Origin: Craspedostauros australis
Taxonomy: Eukaryota; Bacillariophyta; Bacillariophyceae; Mastogloiales; Achnanthaceae
DNA length: 64,000 bases
Assembly (NCBI GenBank): GCA_026770025.1
Contig: JAMXDE010000006.1
Coordinates: forward strand, 2,610,001 to 2,674,000
Reading direction: 5' to 3'
Below, in pieces: positions 1 through 9,663 of this stretch (within the stretch, counting starts at the first letter, position 1; every line of letters starts with the position of its first letter). Below the pieces are notes generated by a model, which worked only from the letters and a program-made list of their open reading frames with translations, searched no databases and was not told where the DNA came from. Made by a program: the position numbers and the translations under genes.

Positions 1-18
1 GTCTGGCTCAATCATGTG

Positions 19-1332
19 ATGCCAGACAACAATGGGCAACCACGTAAAGTCCTCATCTTGTCGACGAGGGTGAAGGAGAAGACAACGACTGTGGGAATGA
101 CGTGCAAGTTTTCAAAAATGCACGCACTTGGTTTCAACTCAGGCGGAACCAATGCCATCGACAAAGGGGCCAAGTCACAAATGCTACCTTCACAGTCACA
201 CAGAATCCCCCAATACACGGACAACAACAGCAACTCCAGCAACCCGCCATCTGCCAGCAATGCCCAGAAGGTGACCCCATGGCCACAACCCTTACAACCC
301 AGGAGCCCAATGGGCAGCCGCATTCAATCACGCTTCCGATCGGCAAGAACGACAAAGAATCTCCGCACCTTTGGAGCACGCAACATGCTTCATGGAGACG
401 ATCAATCAGTCACGACGCAGGTGACTCAGGTGTTGGAAGCCCAACTCGAATGCCAGGTTGAGAGGGTGGCCGAACTTGAGCTGAGGGTGGCACTGCGAAA
501 GCAGGCTGCCAGAGAAAGGGCAGAGCTGAGACGGCAAGGACAGCTCAACCAGAGCCGTCCGGGAATGGTGGTGACTGGCGGTACAGCTTCTGACGAGGCT
601 GCCAGAAACCTTCCTGATGGCGTCTTCAACAAAATGGACGACCTCACCAGACCGTATTTCGTAAAGGGCCCAGGATCAGTCCAGCACCCGGCAATGATGC
701 AGAATGGTCAGACTGGGACGGGCAACATGCACTCGACGAATCCGCAGCAACTCAGCACAGGACAGATCCTTCCGCACGGACGGGAGGAAGGAATATCGGC
801 AACAACAACAGCTCAGATGTCTCCTCCACCAACACGAGATGTTGATCCATGTGAAGGAATGCTGGTCCTTGCGGACCAAGCCAACAAACTGACAGAGGCA
901 GCAGCGGTGGGAGCAGCAGCAGCAGAAGCAACCAACCTTGCAACTGCAACAACCACCATCACAGCGGGGTCCACAGCTGTAAATACGAATCAGAATCCGG
1001 AAGGAGAGAATGTGAGGCAATCCGCAGGCAGTGCAGGCGCTCAGATGACCAGTCAGGAGGCGCCAAACCAACCTGAAGGCGGAGGGGATGGGCCAACAAC
1101 CAACTACTCCTTGGTCGAAGATGTTGAGATAGTGCAGGACCCAACAGCACCATTGAATGCTGCAGAAGCACCATTGAATGTTGATGAAGCACCATTGAAT
1201 GTTGATGAGGCACCATTGAATGTTGACGAGGCACCATTGAATGTTGACGAGGCAATGGACATGACCGGAGATGGAGAGAGGCAGGGTGACAATGGAGGCA
1301 GTGACGGAAACGAGCATGACACAACAAACTAA
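19..1332 (+). CDS. hypothetical low-complexity protein, possibly 5'-truncated by window edge
   Basis: The first in-frame ATG is at 19, but the frame is open to base 1, so the true start may lie outside the window. The predicted protein is about 437 aa, rich in Q, N, T, G and A. A charged Leu/Arg/Glu segment near residues 138-180 looks like a short coiled coil, and the acidic C-terminus carries five copies of a 7-residue repeat (APLNVDE). No catalytic domain, signal peptide or membrane segment is visible. Another frame (about 48-461) is also open and could be the real reading frame for the 5' part, so a frameshift or intron is possible. I do not recognise the family; a retroelement gag-like protein or a spurious ORF in repeat-rich DNA are alternatives. 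Confidence 0.35.
   Translation: MPDNNGQPRKVLILSTRVKEKTTTVGMTCKFSKMHALGFNSGGTNAIDKGAKSQMLPSQSHRIPQYTDNNSNSSNPPSASNAQKVTPWPQPLQPRSPMGSRIQSRFRSARTTKNLRTFGARNMLHGDDQSVTTQVTQVLEAQLECQVERVAELELRVALRKQAARERAELRRQGQLNQSRPGMVVTGGTASDEAARNLPDGVFNKMDDLTRPYFVKGPGSVQHPAMMQNGQTGTGNMHSTNPQQLSTGQILPHGREEGISATTTAQMSPPPTRDVDPCEGMLVLADQANKLTEAAAVGAAAAEATNLATATTTITAGSTAVNTNQNPEGENVRQSAGSAGAQMTSQEAPNQPEGGGDGPTTNYSLVEDVEIVQDPTAPLNAAEAPLNVDEAPLNVDEAPLNVDEAPLNVDEAMDMTGDGERQGDNGGSDGNEHDTTN
1147..1251 (+). repeat. 21-bp tandem repeat, five units, in frame
   Basis: Five consecutive 21-bp units each encode APLNVDE or a variant (the first reads APLNAAE). Third-position differences between units (gaa/gag, gat/gac) show they are not all freshly copied. 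The period is a multiple of three, so unit gain or loss would keep the frame. Confidence 0.9.
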
Positions 1333-2031
1333 GCAGCAACCACGTGAGAAATAGATACACACCTTTGAAGAATCTATTGTGGATGTAGTGTGCTCATGAT
1401 AGTCGGAACAAACGAGGAAGTACTGAATGGTTGATTTGTACCACAAGAAGAATGACATTGTGTGGGTAGTGGGAGAGTAGAAGGAAGCACAAGTTGGCCA
1501 TGACAATGAGGAATGTCCGGACAACACACACGATCAGGCGACAGGGTGTAAAAGTCAAAAATGGAGCCACGAATCTGGGTTTTGCATAAATCAGGATGAT
1601 TGTGCAAACAACTGACAGGAAGAAGGCTGAAAGATGGCAAATTTTCAGTTTGGTTTTTGACTTTTGGACTGTAGATTATGGAAGAAACTGTTGTTGCCTT
1701 ATCATGGGAAATGCAAAATTACCGTCTTTCCCCCCCCCCCCTGTGCTGAACGAACTCTTCCGCATGAACACAACCCCACATCAACCAAGACTGCCTTGTT
1801 ATGTCTTCTGGCCAAGGTGCAAAGCAAAATTTGCTCCTTGCCTTCTTTCCCAACAAAAACAAGCGCAGCAAGATGTTTGGCAACACACATGCTCGGTTGC
1901 GCATTTCCAAATCTTCCAACCGCTTTTCTCACAAATCGCAATTCTGCACAAACAACGGCAACAACGGCAACAATCACAACAGCCACAGCAATAACAACAC
2001 CAACATCATCATCATCATCATCATCATCATC
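1333..2031. other. intergenic, 5' leader of orphan-family gene 1
   Basis: No supported gene. It contains a C homopolymer ending near 1741 and, just before the next start codon, a CAA-rich leader followed by a (CAT)n run ending in the ATG itself at 2032. An open frame runs upstream from 1801 into the next gene, but its sequence (polyN/polyI) looks like translated leader. Confidence 0.5.
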
Positions 2032-2706
2032 ATGGCGCCACGCTCCCTTTACGATATCATCGAAATCGATAGCAACAACAACATCATCCGCATTCCCGAC
2101 AGGCAGCAGCACCAAGATGATGACTGCTGCTCCACCGTGACGACAGCACCAGCAGGCAAGCAGCAACAGGATGGCCTCACCTCAGCTCCGGCCTGTCCAC
2201 CAGCATCTACGCCAAGCCCGAACCTTCGCAAGAGGCAGAAGACCACAAAGTGCGTCACCTTCGCTCCACGCACCCGCTCGCGAAGAACCATCCGCCGATG
2301 CGATTACACGGACGAAGAGAGGAGCAACACTTGGATCACAAAGGACGAGATGGCGGAGATCCGATCCGACGCGGTGCGCGTCGTCCGTCTTATGAACAAG
2401 GACAAGGCGATCAACGGCGACACCCGCAGAGGGTTGGAATGTCGCACACGCAGGGAGTCAGAGCACCGCCAGGCCGTGATCACCCATGCCCGACAGATGG
2501 TGTTCGATGCACAGGAATCCCACCGCGACGAAGGGACCATCGCAGCTGCTTGCATCAAGGCGTCCGCAAATTGGGTCAAGCACGCCATCCGCGTGGGTGA
2601 GAGGGATGCGAGGTCAGCTGCCCGACTGGTCGTTCCACCGGTCGAGCATGACGCCAGTGATTCTGAGGCGTCGTCATCATCGGATGGAAGCTCCATCTCC
2701 ACCTAG
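2032..2706 (+). CDS. diatom orphan-family protein, member 1 (VTFAP/RGLExRT)
   Basis: A 224-aa protein starting MAPRS, the same start as member 3 at 51516, which is why I prefer 2032 over the longer open frame beginning at 1801. The N-terminus is variable and N/Q rich. A basic KRQKTTK patch precedes the conserved block VTFAPRTRSRRTIRRCDYT (about residues 74-92), then EE..TW.T..E...IR, a helical stretch, RGLECRT, and an RQA..HARQ..F.AQ helix. The tail is Ser/Asp rich. The conserved block resembles a large uncharacterised protein family that I know from diatom genomes, in which a Tyr-x-x-Glu-Glu segment and RGLExRT recur. No enzyme motif is visible; the basic, highly helical composition would fit a nuclear or nucleic-acid-associated protein, but that is inference. 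Two paralogues occur at 38281 and 51516. Confidence 0.75.
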   Translation: MAPRSLYDIIEIDSNNNIIRIPDRQQHQDDDCCSTVTTAPAGKQQQDGLTSAPACPPASTPSPNLRKRQKTTKCVTFAPRTRSRRTIRRCDYTDEERSNTWITKDEMAEIRSDAVRVVRLMNKDKAINGDTRRGLECRTRRESEHRQAVITHARQMVFDAQESHRDEGTIAAACIKASANWVKHAIRVGERDARSAARLVVPPVEHDASDSEASSSSDGSSIST

Positions 2707-3420
2707 AGAGATCGGCACACCACACTTTCTGTCCTGGCACACGAACCATCGGCACCAACAGTTTTGACAGTCTGATACCAACATACCAAATATAGAGCTA
2801 ATACAACACAATAGAGTAAAACAAACGAAGCAACAACGTCTTCAAGATGCATACGCTCCAGCTTGACTGCGATGCGAGTGCATGTCTATCCTGGAGAAAG
2901 TGCTCTGCTCTGCCCCAGTCCTAGTCTACAGTCGTGGCTGCGGTTGTGCTGGTATGTACGTCACCTGCAGCAACAAGACTGAACTCTGCCGGTGTTGGTG
3001 CCCGTTCGTGCGCCGTATGCGGACTCTGATTTCCGTCATGCATGTGCATGTTCCCGTTCTGTCTCTCAATCGCACACTGGTCGCTGTCTCTCTCTCTCTC
3101 GCGTGGGGTTTGAACGGTTACGGCGAAACGGTGGATGGTGATGTCAACCAAAAGAGGAGGCGAGGAGAATCATGGACCTTGCGTGTTGAGCACAGGTTGA
3201 CGATGACTCGCGCCTCGAATGTCATGGCGGGGAGGTGACGGAGTCGGCGATGTTTCATCAATACAATTACTCTATGTTTGGTGCCAAACTCGATGGCAAG
3301 AATGGATGCCGCCGCCCGAGTTGACGCGATGCGGCGGTGTGGCTAAATGTTGTTGTCGGTTGCTGGTCCACGCAGCAGTTTGGACAACCACGACGCCAGC
3401 AATCAGCAGCGAAATACGAC

Positions 3421-3466
3421 CTGCACTCAATGTAAAACGGTGTCGCGATAGCACTAGTTGTGGAGT
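3421..3466 (+). repeat. 46-bp dispersed repeat, copy A
   Basis: Matches the reverse complement of 12849-12894 at 45 of 46 bases by eye, starting CTGCACTCAATGTAAAACGG. Flanking sequence on both sides differs, so this is a short isolated shared block. Confidence 0.8.
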
Positions 3467-5350
3467 GTTTTTTTGAGTTTTACTCGTGATGAGTCGTGAT
3501 AAAGTAGACTAAAATAGAGCACACCCAAAACCATCCAAACAACTGCTTATGATGTTATATCTCAACAACGCACCATCTAAAATTAAAACTAGACAGTGCA
3601 TTCGGACGCTTGGCTATCGCTTATTCTGAATATCGAAGTTAAATTTGTATGAACTTTATTTTTAATGTCGTTTTGGCTTGCTGTCAGTCAGATGGTGGGT
3701 GGCAAAAATTCTCGATGGCACCATGCTGCCCTCCCTTCAGCACCCATGATCACCATTATCATCCCTGGCATTTTCACAATCTGCGCACCAAATTAGCTCC
3801 GCATACCCCCCATCTGTCCATCCCATGAAGCTTCTCCACGGATAGCCGCATCTCATACTCCAAACTGTCCCTGCACTGAAAAGCAGAAATTTTGAAAACA
3901 CGATTTCGATGCTGATGCCATTCGGATTTGGATCCGTATCTCGTCGATACGATCCTTGCAGCTCCTCCACATGCCCCTCATGCGTTCCCACATTCTATGG
4001 CGACACACTGATGTGTTCAGAATGGGTTGGGAGTTCGTACCTCCAAAGGTACACCTCCATGTGCTGATGTCACCATGGAGTTTTTGCGATACCCAAAAAA
4101 ACCATTTTGTGTGCATCCCACCTTGCAGCCTCTTACAGACCGTATCCGTGGAGAAGGCTCCGCCCTGGTCATCTTGAGTTGATTTCGAACACATCTTGTA
4201 TGGGTGGCTTTGCGATTTGGGTGACTTGCCAATGGCACCCATCACGAGCGAAGTCACGTGGTGTGTCCGCCGCCACCCACCAAAAAACTCTTGCCCTCCA
4301 CTTGTTTCTTGCGGAGGGCACCTTCCAGTCCACCCCCGACCCTCAAACTTCGTGTGCATCTTCATCGTATCCTCTTGGATGTGTCTTGCCCATCAATAGT
4401 CGTTGGAATGGCCTGTGCATTCCAGGCAGAGACCATATCCAACGAGCAGATGTTCCTCTGAATCGTGTCGCTTGCGCGTGGGCCTGCCACGGCCCCAAAT
4501 CAACCACTCCGGCATCACCCTCTCGCTCATCCACCAATCTTTACATGATGGTTCCGCCTATGCGCTCAGATCTTGCACTGGACCGCTGGTTGTGGCAGTG
4601 ACGATGATGCCGTTCGACGGCGCTTGAGGAGTTTTGTTGTGTTTCTCCATTGTCGTGTTGTTGTGTTGTGTTTGGTGTTCTCAAACAGTTTTTGCTGTTG
4701 GGGGCCATGGAGATTAACCACAAATCTACCGAGTGCGCCAACCAATGGGAACACTTTGCGAGTCCCGAATTGCGAATCCATTCCACAACGACACAGCGGA
4801 GGCACAAAATCCTCCTCACAAAGTTGACAGAGGAAACACAGCGCATCTCAAACGAGTTCCTCCTGTTTCTCTGCTGCTTGTAGTCATAGCTTACACAGAA
4901 TGTAGAATGACTGTGACCTTCCCACAAAGGAAAGAGTGGATGGTACAAGGCACCTTGTGACCATCCTCCTGTGTTGTCCATGCCGTTCTGTGGTGCGCTG
5001 CGCTGTGCTGCGCGTCAATGACTGGTGATGCGCTGTGCTGTGCTGTGCTGTGCTGTGCTGTTCTCCTTGTGTGCCTGGTGTGCGTCATGACCAGCCAATC
5101 TTGTACAATCAGCTTGCAACCTCTATTGGCACACAGCTAGTATTCACCATGAGTTCCCTTGTTGTTAGACCATGTGTGCTGAATCAATCCAATCGTTGTT
5201 CGAGTCTTGAGTCCTTTGTGTCAATCACACTTCGATTCGAAAGATCCAAGAAAACGACTCGAAAGAATTCGGAAAATGTGATGCGGGTTTCAGACCCAAG
5301 ACAAAATTAGGAAGATGATCCAAGAGGATCAAAGAGACTCTATTAGACCT

Positions 5351-5378
5351 CCAAACATGTGTCATAGCACATGTTTGG
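5351..5378. repeat. perfect 11-bp stem hairpin upstream of transposase
   Basis: CCAAACATGTG and CACATGTTTGG are separated by a 6-base loop, about 270 bp before the transposase start codon. It could be a subterminal element of the transposon or a regulatory hairpin. No matching copy was found downstream of the ORF. Confidence 0.7.
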
Positions 5379-5646
5379 ACACAGATACACTAATTAGCAG
5401 GAGTAACCAGCAGTTTGGCATGGTTACAACACGATGGACAATGGTGAATAGCACCATTAGTGGGGCCAAGAAGTAGAAAACAGGAAGATGATGAGCACTT
5501 ATTGATGAGCTCATAATCTCAACAAACTTCACTTTGTAAACCATCACTTCAAACAAGCACACACAATAACACAGTTCTATCAACCTTCACCCACATTGGA
5601 CGTAGTTGTATCATCCTGCAACCACTGAACTCTTCACGTTGCAAGC

Positions 5647-8196
5647 ATGCTGCGCGCTGGTGATTGTGTGAAGGTGGCACCCCACCAACGCTCAGGTGGC
5701 AAGCTCCGTGACCTGGGCGTATGTCATGTTGAGTTTGCAATGAAGCAGACCACGGATGGTGCTACAGTCAAACGCGATGGGCCTCTTGCACCAGGAGAGG
5801 TGGCAATGGTCATGGTGACCCCAGTGATGGGGCAGAGCCGAATGTATGTTGTTCGTGAGGATCTGTGCGCGCCACACAGCCTCGCTACCTTCGCACGGAC
5901 TCGCACTGCTGGTGGCCTTGCTAAGCCTTCCCTCCTTTCTCCCCAGCATCACTCCGTCGCTGCTGTGCGTGTCAACAACAAGGCTAAGCCCCCCACACCA
6001 TCCCCAACTACCACGGAATCGCAAGAAGCCAGCATCGCTGCTTTTCTCGAGGTCTCACGTCAGCAGAAGGAAACAGCAATCGACCGTCTCAACAAGCAGA
6101 TGAAGAGAGGCACGAAAACAAAAGGATGGTTGCGAAAGGATGGAGGGCGTAGCAACACTAAGCCCACCAATAGAAAGAAACAACTTGATACGCAAGACAA
6201 GCACAACTACATCGTTCTCTACTTCAACTTGGGTGCGATCCCAGCCAACACGAAATTGATCGCCCATGCTTGGGATATTGGTGCCACCACTGTTGCAAGC
6301 AACATCAAGAAATTCCAAAAGAACAAGCTGGAACGGAAGAAGCGCAGTGATGCAGGCAGCACCATCTTCACCTGCCCCAAGAAGCAACAGCAATACTTCA
6401 CGCCGCGTGCCATCTTCGCGAAACAACTGCAGCTCAAACATCCACAACAACGGTTGCCGCCTGAAGACATCTCTTATGCCTATGCCTCTGCTTCTCCTGA
6501 AGAGCTGGCATCCGCAAAATCCCTGTCTGATTCGTGGTTGGAGCGTGGTCCGTTCCTGCAATTTGAGCTCCAGGATGTGTTGCAACGATGCAATGGCGCA
6601 ATCTCGTGGGACGATATTGCACGCGAACTAGCAGGAAGGGGCAATGTCCAATGCGTTTGCGCGAACACCATTCGAACATACGTGATGGGATTGGAGGGCA
6701 GCAACTACCGTTCTACAACAATGCTCCCCAAGATCAAGGGCGACATCAAGGTGAAGCGCGACAGGTGGGCCAAGGACTTCTGTGTGTTCTGGGAATCAGC
6801 GGAGCTGTTCCTGAAAACGCAAGTTGTTGTTGTCCACATGGACGAAAAGTGGTTCTACTCTATTGTCGCTCGGCGCAACCTCAAACATGTGCCCCAGATG
6901 GGAGTTAAGCCTGTTGACCATGCTGTGCACCACAAGTGCCACATCGAAAAGACCATGGCGATTGCATCAACAGCGTTCGCCCCAACAAATAACTGTTTTG
7001 CGAAAGGAGGAAAGGCGTATCGGGTTAGCTTTGAACGTGTTGGGCGCATGGTCCCAGCGCAGAAGAATACGTACCAGCGAACTTGGGTCTCGCCAACCAA
7101 GTACAAGCACCTTCCTGATCCCAACAAAATCTCTCGTGTGAAGGGTGAACTGTACTTCCAAGCACTGGAGATCACAGGCAGCAAGGAAACAGATGGTCGT
7201 CTTGATAAGCCCAAGCCGAAATACAGCCTCAAGAAATTCTTCCGCGAAAAAGAACTCCCCGCACTGGATTCGCTCGCCAACAAAATCAGGGACGAAACGG
7301 GCAAGAACGTGGTGATTCGGTACCAGATGGATGGCGCAGGGCCACACAGAGACACGGAACTACTCAGGTTCATCAACGAGGAGTTCGACAGTCGCGGATG
7401 GCATCTACGATTTCAACCATCGAATTCTCCCATCACGAACGTGAAAGACGATGCGATATTCCCAGCGATGTCGAAACACGTGTCAGCACATCAAGGTAAG
7501 CACCACGGGAGTCGCATGTTCACCACTGATGCGTTGTGGGAAGCTTGCAAAACCTGTTGGGAGCAATTTGGGCTGGACAAGCTGGCGCGTGCGTATGTTC
7601 GTCACCATCAGATTGCCTACGCAATTTGTGCTGCGGAAGGAGGTGACGAATTTGTGACGGAGCGCAAGGGACTGAGCATGAATGTGCGGAAACAAACGTT
7701 CACTGAAACTGACAAGGACGGCAACGAGATCGGTGTGACTGTGTCTCACATGGACTTCGCGTTGGAGGAGGATGATGATGAGGCAACCAACATGACCACC
7801 AAGAAACCAACTGCAACAGGCAAGAAAGACAAATCAGCTGGCTTCAAATATGCCAAGCCTGACATGAAAGGTATGTACAATGATGCCCTGAAGGTGATGG
7901 CTATCAGTGCTCTGCAGTGCCTGAAAACGAACCTGCCAACAACCAGCAGCCTCATTCCGTTGCTGGAGGAGCAAATCGTCGCGACCACCAAAGCCAACGA
8001 GGAGGCTGAACACCAGAAGAAAGGCAAGAAGAAGAAGATACCCAGCAAGAGCAAAGCCGAGATCATTGAGCCTCGCAACAGCAATAGCAAAGCCAAAGCA
8101 GCACCCGCCATGAACACATTCGACGTGGCCATGTTCGCTGGCAAGGACGAGCATCACAGCAAAGCAGGGCAGGATACCAACACAGCAGAGGTGTAG
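5647..8196 (+). CDS. Tc1/mariner-type transposase with extra N-terminal domain
   Basis: Uninterrupted 849-aa ORF. Residues 1-90 (GDCVKVAPHQRSGGKLRDLG...) have the look of a small beta-barrel chromatin-reader domain (Tudor/BAH-like; inference). Residues about 180-390 contain helix-turn-helix-like sequence, including the LELKHP...PPEDIS and ISWDDIARELAG stretches. The catalytic core has D399 in HMDEKWF, D562 in QMDGAGPH and D601 after NSPITNV, giving DDD with 38 intervening residues between the last two. That pattern and the HxDEKWF motif are typical of plant-type mariner transposases. The C-terminus is Lys-rich with nuclear-localisation-like runs. The usual NSPDLN motif is NSPITN here, so two residues differ from consensus. 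At 849 aa it is far longer than most mariner transposases (roughly 340-500 aa). I found no terminal inverted repeats, so element boundaries are unknown and a domesticated gene is possible. Confidence 0.85.
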   Translation: MLRAGDCVKVAPHQRSGGKLRDLGVCHVEFAMKQTTDGATVKRDGPLAPGEVAMVMVTPVMGQSRMYVVREDLCAPHSLATFARTRTAGGLAKPSLLSPQHHSVAAVRVNNKAKPPTPSPTTTESQEASIAAFLEVSRQQKETAIDRLNKQMKRGTKTKGWLRKDGGRSNTKPTNRKKQLDTQDKHNYIVLYFNLGAIPANTKLIAHAWDIGATTVASNIKKFQKNKLERKKRSDAGSTIFTCPKKQQQYFTPRAIFAKQLQLKHPQQRLPPEDISYAYASASPEELASAKSLSDSWLERGPFLQFELQDVLQRCNGAISWDDIARELAGRGNVQCVCANTIRTYVMGLEGSNYRSTTMLPKIKGDIKVKRDRWAKDFCVFWESAELFLKTQVVVVHMDEKWFYSIVARRNLKHVPQMGVKPVDHAVHHKCHIEKTMAIASTAFAPTNNCFAKGGKAYRVSFERVGRMVPAQKNTYQRTWVSPTKYKHLPDPNKISRVKGELYFQALEITGSKETDGRLDKPKPKYSLKKFFREKELPALDSLANKIRDETGKNVVIRYQMDGAGPHRDTELLRFINEEFDSRGWHLRFQPSNSPITNVKDDAIFPAMSKHVSAHQGKHHGSRMFTTDALWEACKTCWEQFGLDKLARAYVRHHQIAYAICAAEGGDEFVTERKGLSMNVRKQTFTETDKDGNEIGVTVSHMDFALEEDDDEATNMTTKKPTATGKKDKSAGFKYAKPDMKGMYNDALKVMAISALQCLKTNLPTTSSLIPLLEEQIVATTKANEEAEHQKKGKKKKIPSKSKAEIIEPRNSNSKAKAAPAMNTFDVAMFAGKDEHHSKAGQDTNTAEV

Positions 8197-8925
8197 CTGC
8201 AAATCAAAGTAGTAGTAGTATATGTTATAGGCGCACCTGTGATTGGAGTGCCCGTGTGCGCATCGTCTGTTGGATGGCATGGAGGATTGTGATGTGTGGT
8301 GTGTGATGTTTGTTTTGTGTTTTGTGTTTTGTGATGAGTGATGTGATTTTGTGACGCAGACCGTTATTTTTGTGTCGTGAATGGTGTGCGTTGTGGAGCC
8401 ATCATGTTGTGTCGTGCCGCTCTGGTCGGAAAAATTCCAGCCGAACCACACACACAAAACGCTCCAAGGCCTCAACTGCGTCGATCGGAGCGCCAGCACA
8501 ATCGGTGTGTGTCGCACAAACCAATCGAATGGCAAAGGCTTCTCTCTGTTGTCGCCGCACTTGTATATCTGTACCACATCGTACCATGCCAGTACTCCGC
8601 TTTCTTTTCATCACAAATGTGCAACCCTCATGATCTTCGCTGCCATCAAGTCCAAGCATCCGTACTCGTCACTGGAGCACCAACGATGCATCCTCTGATC
8701 ATTCATCTCTGTTGGTGCCTTGTCAATGGCACGGCCACTGGCACAATCGTCATGTATTGGTAGAGTAGAGTAGAGCAAAGCAGAGCGCAACAAATACACA
8801 CCATAAAATGCTCGTATGCTATACTATGCTGTGTTGTGATGTGATGTGCTAGTGCAGCTCCTATAATACGTTACATACGACTATGCATTGTGCCCATTGC
8901 ACCCACTGCACCTTTCTTGTGTAAT
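8197..8925. other. intergenic, 3' flank of transposase
   Basis: No supported gene. TGTGAT/TGTTTTGTG-type repeats near 8290-8350 and short AGAGT repeats near 8760-8780. I looked here for an inverted repeat matching the transposase 5' flank and saw none. Confidence 0.4.
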
Positions 8926-9262
8926 CTATCTATTCCACCACAGTTCGGAAGCATCCAAACCCCGAACATTGGTGATCTTCTTGATGCATATCATGTTGTT
9001 GCGCTTGGTATCGCACGCGCTGTGATGGCTGGGTGACAGCCAGCTGACATCGACCTCGTCAAATCCGCATTCGATGAACCATTCCGTCGTCTGCGTGCTG
9101 AAGACGAAGATACAGGATGCCCCCTCCTGCAGACACAGACGTTCCAGATAGCCAAGCATGGCATCACCGAGTCTTTGTTTTAGTTCGCACATAGCGCTTC
9201 CTCGATGAGCTGGCCTCGAACAAGACAAGTTTAGAATACTCGACGAGTTGAACGACGAGCAC
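8926..9262 (-). pseudogene. fragment of GNAT / N-acetylglutamate-synthase-like gene
   Basis: Read on the minus strand, the frame encodes PAHRGS...LGDAMLGYLERL, then SCIFVFSTQTTEWFIECGFDEV, then a KRNNMICIKK end. This follows the order of the acetyl-CoA-binding GNAT half of N-acetylglutamate synthase: the Arg-Gly acetyl-CoA loop, a GDAML.YLE helix, a LTTRT..WF.ERGF segment and a final RNSKV strand. Family members make N-acetylglutamate, the first intermediate of arginine synthesis. The N-terminal amino-acid-kinase half is not visible anywhere upstream on this strand, the loop region contains an odd insertion (AMCELKQR), and no clear ATG or splice acceptor opens the segment. I therefore call it a gene remnant; the last exon of a gene whose other exons have decayed is equivalent. 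Confidence 0.5.
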
Positions 9263-9663
9263 GCAAGTGCACTCGTATGAACGTCTGGACAGAGCGGTTG
9301 AGACTGCAGTCAGGTTGTGTGGTTCATCTTCGGATATGCCCCCTTGAAGTCATGGGCAAAGGTACCATATCATACTATACTAGCACATGGAAGTACCAGA
9401 ATGCACAACTGGCAAGGCGCGGCGCCGCACAGGATGCAAGCGATTGTTACACGACCGTATTGTAACGTGTGAAGATGTACTCTTAATTTGTTATCTTGAT
9501 GACGTTTCCGGATCACATCGATACGTGGCGATGCAATGTGATCGAGATATCTTCTCATTGTTGGCCTTTCTGTCCTCCGTCTGTTCTTCAGTGTTTGTGT
9601 GCCAGCATGTGTTCGTGCGAGTACACACGCACATGTGCGTGCGGCAGGGAAGTGGAATTCTCT
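9229..9663. other. intergenic between two minus-strand gene relics
   Basis: No supported gene. It separates the GNAT-like fragment from the end of the methyltransferase relic and shows no clear coding signal for either. Confidence 0.4.

Larger units (their letters stand above)
2707..5646. other. 2.9-kb intergenic region without a supported gene
   Basis: Several 100-170 codon frames exist, mainly on the minus strand at 3853-4365 and 4541-4981, but none shows a recognisable domain. It holds a CT run near 3090-3105, a 46-bp sequence repeated at 12849-12894, a GCTGT tandem run near 5030-5060 and a hairpin at 5351-5378. The long minus-strand frames might be remains of an old element; nothing in them proves it. 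Confidence 0.5.

Noticed and set aside
676-1527. 283-codon minus-strand ORF opposite the first gene
   Set aside because: Cys/Ser/His-rich shadow of a repeat-bearing frame; no domain.
1801-2031. N-terminal 77-codon extension of orphan-family member 1
   Set aside because: Encodes poly-Asn and poly-Ile from CAA and ATC repeats; member 3 starts with MAPRS, matching the ATG at 2032.
3853-4365. 170-codon minus-strand ORF, possible old retroelement
   Set aside because: Reads somewhat protein-like but I can match no motif to any family; left within the intergenic entry.
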